Shown here one piece after another: positions 7,399 through 7,456 of a stretch of 7,456 bases of DNA; position 1 is the first letter of the stretch, and each line of letters starts with the position of its first letter. The notes under the pieces were generated by a model. That model was not told the origin of the DNA. It saw only the letters and a list, made by a program, of their open reading frames with translations, and ran no database searches. Source of the stretch: an uncultured Clostridia bacterium (GTDB lineage Bacteria > Bacillota > Clostridia > Oscillospirales > Acutalibacteraceae); contig CAMVYG010000106.1 in NCBI GenBank assembly GCA_947171615.1, positions 1 through 7,456 of the forward strand. Reading direction: 5' to 3'. Both the position numbers and the translations under genes were made by a program.

Positions 7399-7456
7399 GT
7401 GATATCGGTACATTTTGCGGACTATATGAGAAAAGAGCCGCCGGGGGCGGAAATTC
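7399..7456 (+). CDS. Start of an unidentified divergent gene, cut by window edge
   Basis: A reading frame opens at GTG 7399 and stays open to the right edge, giving 19 residues beginning MISVHFADYMRKEPPG. It is preceded by GGAAAAGGCGGG with about 6 nt spacing and by the rightward promoter at 7321-7349. The overlapping ATG at 7397 is followed at once by TGA and cannot be the start. ATG 7426-7428, in the same frame, is an alternative start but has no good Shine-Dalgarno. The fragment is too short to assign to a family. Given its place beside a sugar importer, a regulator or a carbohydrate-active enzyme is plausible, but this is context only. Confidence 0.5.
   Translation, partial: MISVHFADYMRKEPPGAEI

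Noticed and set aside
7438..7450. GC-rich inverted repeat CCGCC-GGG-GGCGG at the right edge
   Set aside because: It falls within the open frame of the rightward gene (codons for Pro-Pro-Gly), has only a 3-nt loop and no U-tract, so it is more likely coding sequence than a terminator.

Overview
The window looks like a chromosomal segment from a low-to-mid-GC Gram-positive bacterium of the Clostridia or Bacilli, most likely a gut-type Clostridia such as a Lachnospiraceae member. The reasons are strong GGAGG-type ribosome binding sites, TTG and GTG starts behind good Shine-Dalgarno sequences, a lipoprotein-type solute-binding protein, and a YesM/YesN-type two-component pair beside a carbohydrate ABC importer. 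The taxonomic placement is inference; no marker gene is present.

Nearly everything reads leftward on the minus strand. In transcription order from the right: an LplB/YteP-type permease (7112 to 6192, TTG start), an LplC/YtcP-type permease (6143 to 5244, GTG start), and a lipoprotein sugar-binding protein (5206 to 3647, ATG start). A hairpin terminator follows at 3511-3548. Then come a YesN-type response regulator with an AraC-type DNA-binding domain (3351 to 1780) and a YesM-type membrane sensor histidine kinase (1730 leftward), which the left edge cuts near its C-terminus. The three transport genes are spaced 48 and 37 bp apart and form one likely operon. The regulator and kinase are 49 bp apart and form a second likely operon.

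The right end (7113-7398) is a divergent regulatory region. The leftward promoter has a perfect TATAAT but no good -35 box. A 9-bp direct repeat with 22-bp periodicity lies where the -35 should be, as expected for a promoter activated by an AraC-type protein. A near-consensus extended -10 promoter faces right and probably drives an unidentified gene that starts with GTG at 7399 and runs off the window after 19 codons.

The likely working model is as follows. The kinase senses a sugar or a sugar-loaded binding protein outside the cell and phosphorylates the regulator, which activates the transporter operon. The two permeases and the lipoprotein then import an oligosaccharide. No ABC ATPase is present in the window, as is usual for this transporter class, which relies on a shared MsmX/MsmK-type ATPase encoded elsewhere. 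The substrate cannot be read from the sequence. I see no sign of a wholly new system; the most checkable novelty is the candidate operator and the unidentified divergent gene.
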